Assembly (NCBI GenBank): GCA_049510975.1
Contig: JBEKYM010000016.1
Span: forward strand, 5,268 to 69,267
Source of the DNA: JAKACA01 sp049510975
GTDB taxonomy: Bacteria > Actinomycetota > Acidimicrobiia > Acidimicrobiales > Bog-793
Reading direction: 5' to 3'
DNA length: 64,000 nucleotides
The position numbers were made by a program, and so were the translations under genes. Of this stretch, positions 61,859 through 64,000 are shown one piece after another; position 1 is the stretch's first letter; every line of letters starts with the position of its first letter. The notes below the pieces were generated by a model. That model had not been told where the DNA came from, searched no databases, and saw only the letters and a program-made list of their open reading frames with translations.

Positions 61859-63643
61859 CTACTCCTCGTCCAGCGACGCGCCGACCGCTGCGGCGGTTTC
61901 GAGGAAGATGGCGTGCACGAAGCTTTGCGGTAAGTTGCCGCGGAGTTGCCGCTCTTGCACGTCGTATTCCTCCGTGAACAAGCCGGCAGGACCGCAGGCT
62001 GCACGCCCCCGTTCGAAGGCCCTCACCCCTGCGAGCGTGTCGCCCTGATGGATGCTCGCGAGCGAGAGGGCGAAGATGCACAGTTGAAAAGCACCTTCGG
62101 ACTCGCCGAGCGGGCGCTCGTCGGGTCGGTAGCGATAGACGTAACCGTCCGAGACGAGGGCGTCCCTGACGGCCTGGAGCGTGAGACGCGTCCGAGGGTC
62201 GTCAGCCGTCGTCGCCCCGCGCAACGGCGGCAGCAGGAGAGCGGCGTCGATGCGGTCGTCGTCGGGCGCCCGTTGCCACCGGCCGGTCGGATGGATCGCG
62301 GAGCTGGCAGTCTCCGCCAGCAAAGCGTCTGCGAGGGCGGTCCACGGGCCGATGCGGGAGGCCGGCGCCCCGGCAGCGCAGATGGAGCGGAGGCCCCCGA
62401 CGCAGGCAAGGCGGCTGTGGGTCCATTTGCGGTTCTCGAGCTCCCAGATGCCGGCATCCGGTTGCTGCCAGCGAGCAGCGATGGCGTCGACGGCAACCTC
62501 GGCCGCCCGCCAACCCTCGGAATCGAGGAGCCCACGGCCGGCGGCCGCGGCAAACAGGGCCAGTGCCTCGCCGAACGCGTCCAGCTGGAACTGCTTGCTG
62601 GCGTGGTTGCCGGTGACGGCATTGCCACCCGGGTAACCGGGGAAGGACAGGCATTGTTCGCCCGGCACCGGGCCGCCCCTGCTCGTGTAGGCGGGTGCCA
62701 GCTCGGGTCCATCCTCGAGCAGTCGCTCGGCCACGAAGCGGACCGAGGCTCCCAGCAGCTCGGGTTCCTCACCGGCTGCTGCGGCCGCCTGCCCAACGAA
62801 GCATTGGTCACGGATCCATGAGTAGCGGTAGTCGTAGTTGCGGCCCTGGGCCGCTCGCTCAGGCAGGGAAGTCGTCACCGCGGCCACGGTCCCTCCGCCC
62901 GGTGAGCTGAGGCCCCGCAGGATCGCATACGCCTGGCGGGCGTCCCTCGGTGCTCCGGTCGATTCGCAGGAGGGCGTCGACTCCGCCCACGCCGCTTCGG
63001 TCGCCAACCAGCAGGCAGACGGATCGGGAGGCGCGTCGTCCAGCGCACCGTCGCTCAATTCGAGCAGGAGGTGCCGCTCCTCTCCTTCGCGGACGACGAA
63101 CTCTGACGTCAGGCCAACGGCGCGCTCACGCCGGGCCATCCCGGCCGGCGTCCCTGACCAACGAAGTCGCAACTGTGGGCTTCGTGCCGTCCAGGCGCCG
63201 CTTTCGAGCTGTCGCCACGATCGAAACGCCGTCTCGCCGTAATCCGTCGTCGGACTCAGGAACGCCCGCAGGCGCGCCGTGCCGCGAATGGCTCGCACCG
63301 TGCGCAACACGACGGCCCGATGCAAGTGACCCGGAAAGCAGAGCGCCTCCCGGCACTCCACGATCGCTCCCGAAGACGTCACCCACCGGTCCCTCCAGAT
63401 GAGCGTGCTGTCCTCGTAGTAGCCACCCCAGACATAAGGTTCAACAGGATGAACGTCGTAGGCAGCGGCTCCGCCTACGAGGCTGTCGAACACTGTCGGG
63501 CTCTCCCAGGAGGGAAAGCACAGCCAGGCGAGATCGCCCCGCGGACCGATCACTCCTCCGCGGACGCCGTCGGCGATGACCGAGTACTCGCGAAGCACAT
63601 GGGGAGCATTCGGCACCTCCAGATGAAGGGCTCGGGCAGTCAC
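61859..63643 (-). CDS. Glycoside hydrolase family 15 protein
   Basis: The 594-residue protein has the bacterial GH15 layout: an N-terminal beta-sandwich domain (REYSVIADGVRGGVIGPRGD at the start, typical of the family) and an (alpha/alpha)6 barrel with RNYDYRYSWIRD, GNHASKQFQLDAFGE, the GIWE segment (PDAGIWELENRKWTHS) that carries the catalytic acid, and EEYDVQERQLRGNLPQSFVHA, which holds the conserved base region. Family members hydrolyse alpha-glucosides such as starch or trehalose from the non-reducing end. No signal peptide is seen, so it is probably cytoplasmic. GTG 63643 is the start. The partial gene at the right edge lies 19 bp upstream on the same strand. Confidence 0.92.
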   Translation of the reverse strand: MTARALHLEVPNAPHVLREYSVIADGVRGGVIGPRGDLAWLCFPSWESPTVFDSLVGGAAAYDVHPVEPYVWGGYYEDSTLIWRDRWVTSSGAIVECREALCFPGHLHRAVVLRTVRAIRGTARLRAFLSPTTDYGETAFRSWRQLESGAWTARSPQLRLRWSGTPAGMARRERAVGLTSEFVVREGEERHLLLELSDGALDDAPPDPSACWLATEAAWAESTPSCESTGAPRDARQAYAILRGLSSPGGGTVAAVTTSLPERAAQGRNYDYRYSWIRDQCFVGQAAAAAGEEPELLGASVRFVAERLLEDGPELAPAYTSRGGPVPGEQCLSFPGYPGGNAVTGNHASKQFQLDAFGEALALFAAAAGRGLLDSEGWRAAEVAVDAIAARWQQPDAGIWELENRKWTHSRLACVGGLRSICAAGAPASRIGPWTALADALLAETASSAIHPTGRWQRAPDDDRIDAALLLPPLRGATTADDPRTRLTLQAVRDALVSDGYVYRYRPDERPLGESEGAFQLCIFALSLASIHQGDTLAGVRAFERGRAACGPAGLFTEEYDVQERQLRGNLPQSFVHAIFLETAAAVGASLDEE

Positions 63644-63662
63644 TGTGAACGGACCCGAAAAG

Positions 63663-64000
63663 TCACGATCGGGCGCCGTCGTGAATGCAGTCGCGTCGAG
63701 CGGAGAGAGCCTCGATCATCGTCGAGCTCCCCGCGATGACGGCATCGGCGAAGGCCAAGCGGCGCCGGTCGCGGTCACACGCGGCGAGGGCGATATCGGA
63801 GAGCAAGTGGAGCCCGTCCACGCCGGCATAGAGAAGGGTACGAGGGTCACCGCCGCGCAACGACGCCCGCAGCTGCAGTGCGCCTTGGACCGCCTGGCGC
63901 AGTCCGAGGACCCGGGCGACGAGCTGCCACGTGGGCGTGTTCGCTGACGACCCGCCGAGGATGTCCAGCGTGCTGCCCGGAACGACGAGGAGGGTGCCAC
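63663..64000 (-). CDS. Partial gene of unknown function at right edge
   Basis: The right edge cuts this minus-strand gene; about 112 C-terminal codons are visible. The frame reads LLVVPGSTLDILGGSSANTP, then QLVARVLGLRQAVQGALQ and LYAGVDGLHLLSDIALAA, ending with DGARS. Alternating hydrophobic stretches suggest two or three membrane-associated or buried helices. Codon choice is consistent with coding. No family is recognised from this fragment. It lies 19 bp upstream of the GH15 gene and may be co-transcribed with it. Confidence 0.6.
   Translation of the reverse strand, partial: GTLLVVPGSTLDILGGSSANTPTWQLVARVLGLRQAVQGALQLRASLRGGDPRTLLYAGVDGLHLLSDIALAACDRDRRRLAFADAVIAGSSTMIEALSARRDCIHDGARS

Overview
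The window is GC-rich DNA from an actinobacterium. Two WhiB-type iron-sulfur regulators, a UPF0182 membrane protein beside a PDZ/S16 protease and a zincin-like protein (a grouping also seen in mycobacteria), a HelD-type helicase, frequent GTG/TTG starts and many starts placed 6-8 nt after a TANNNT -10 box all point that way. I infer a lineage outside the classic mycobacteria and streptomycetes, perhaps Acidimicrobiia-like, but no rRNA or marker gene is present to confirm this. I found no tRNA, rRNA, CRISPR array, intact insertion sequence or prophage.

Layout. 1-6 kb: a MoxR-type ATPase (cut by the left edge) and its VWA partner, separated by a PLP dehydratase, then two whiB genes around a formiminotransferase gene. 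6-18 kb: an envelope and quality-control block with a zincin-like protein whose metal motif is altered, an HtrA-fold protein that has lost its catalytic triad, MoaE, an MreB-like actin, a HEAT-repeat protein, a PDZ/S16 protease, a DivIVA-like coiled-coil protein ending in a Cys/His cluster, UPF0182 and a class II aldolase. 18-27 kb: a Ser/Gly-repeat protein on the minus strand, a PRC-barrel protein, HelD, an acyl-ACP thioesterase, an ABC exporter with its TetR regulator and a palindromic operator, an MFS transporter and a methyltransferase. 27-38 kb: a PAS-GGDEF-EAL protein, an anchored ice-binding-type (DUF3494) protein with a strong terminator, MarR, CurA-like and SDR oxidoreductases, and a TetR/ATPase/ATPase/permease operon.

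38-50 kb: a response regulator-GGDEF protein translated directly after a 1114-residue hybrid histidine kinase, a DUF899 protein, a COG4705 membrane protein, an ECF41-type sigma factor divergent from a carboxymuconolactone decarboxylase-like gene, and a TetR/MFS/CoA-transferase cassette. 50-64 kb: a 1546-residue secreted protein (Ig-like, beta-helix and IPT/TIG domains) divergent from a large ATPase-LuxR regulator with an 8-bp palindrome between them, a cNMP-binding/thioredoxin-reductase fusion without CxxC, an AraC/EthD pair, a STAS relic, a GH15 glycosidase and a partial gene at the right edge.

How the genes connect. Several transport or redox genes sit beside their own TetR, MarR, AraC or sigma regulator, often with a visible inverted repeat. 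Cyclic-di-GMP turnover appears twice: once coupled to phosphorelay, once to PAS sensing. The 6-18 kb block looks like an envelope and cell-shape neighbourhood built around a conserved actinobacterial core. The most unusual proteins are the DivIVA/Cys-cluster protein, the catalytically dead HtrA-like protein, the secreted giant with its LuxR regulator, and the CxxC-less cNMP-TrxR fusion.
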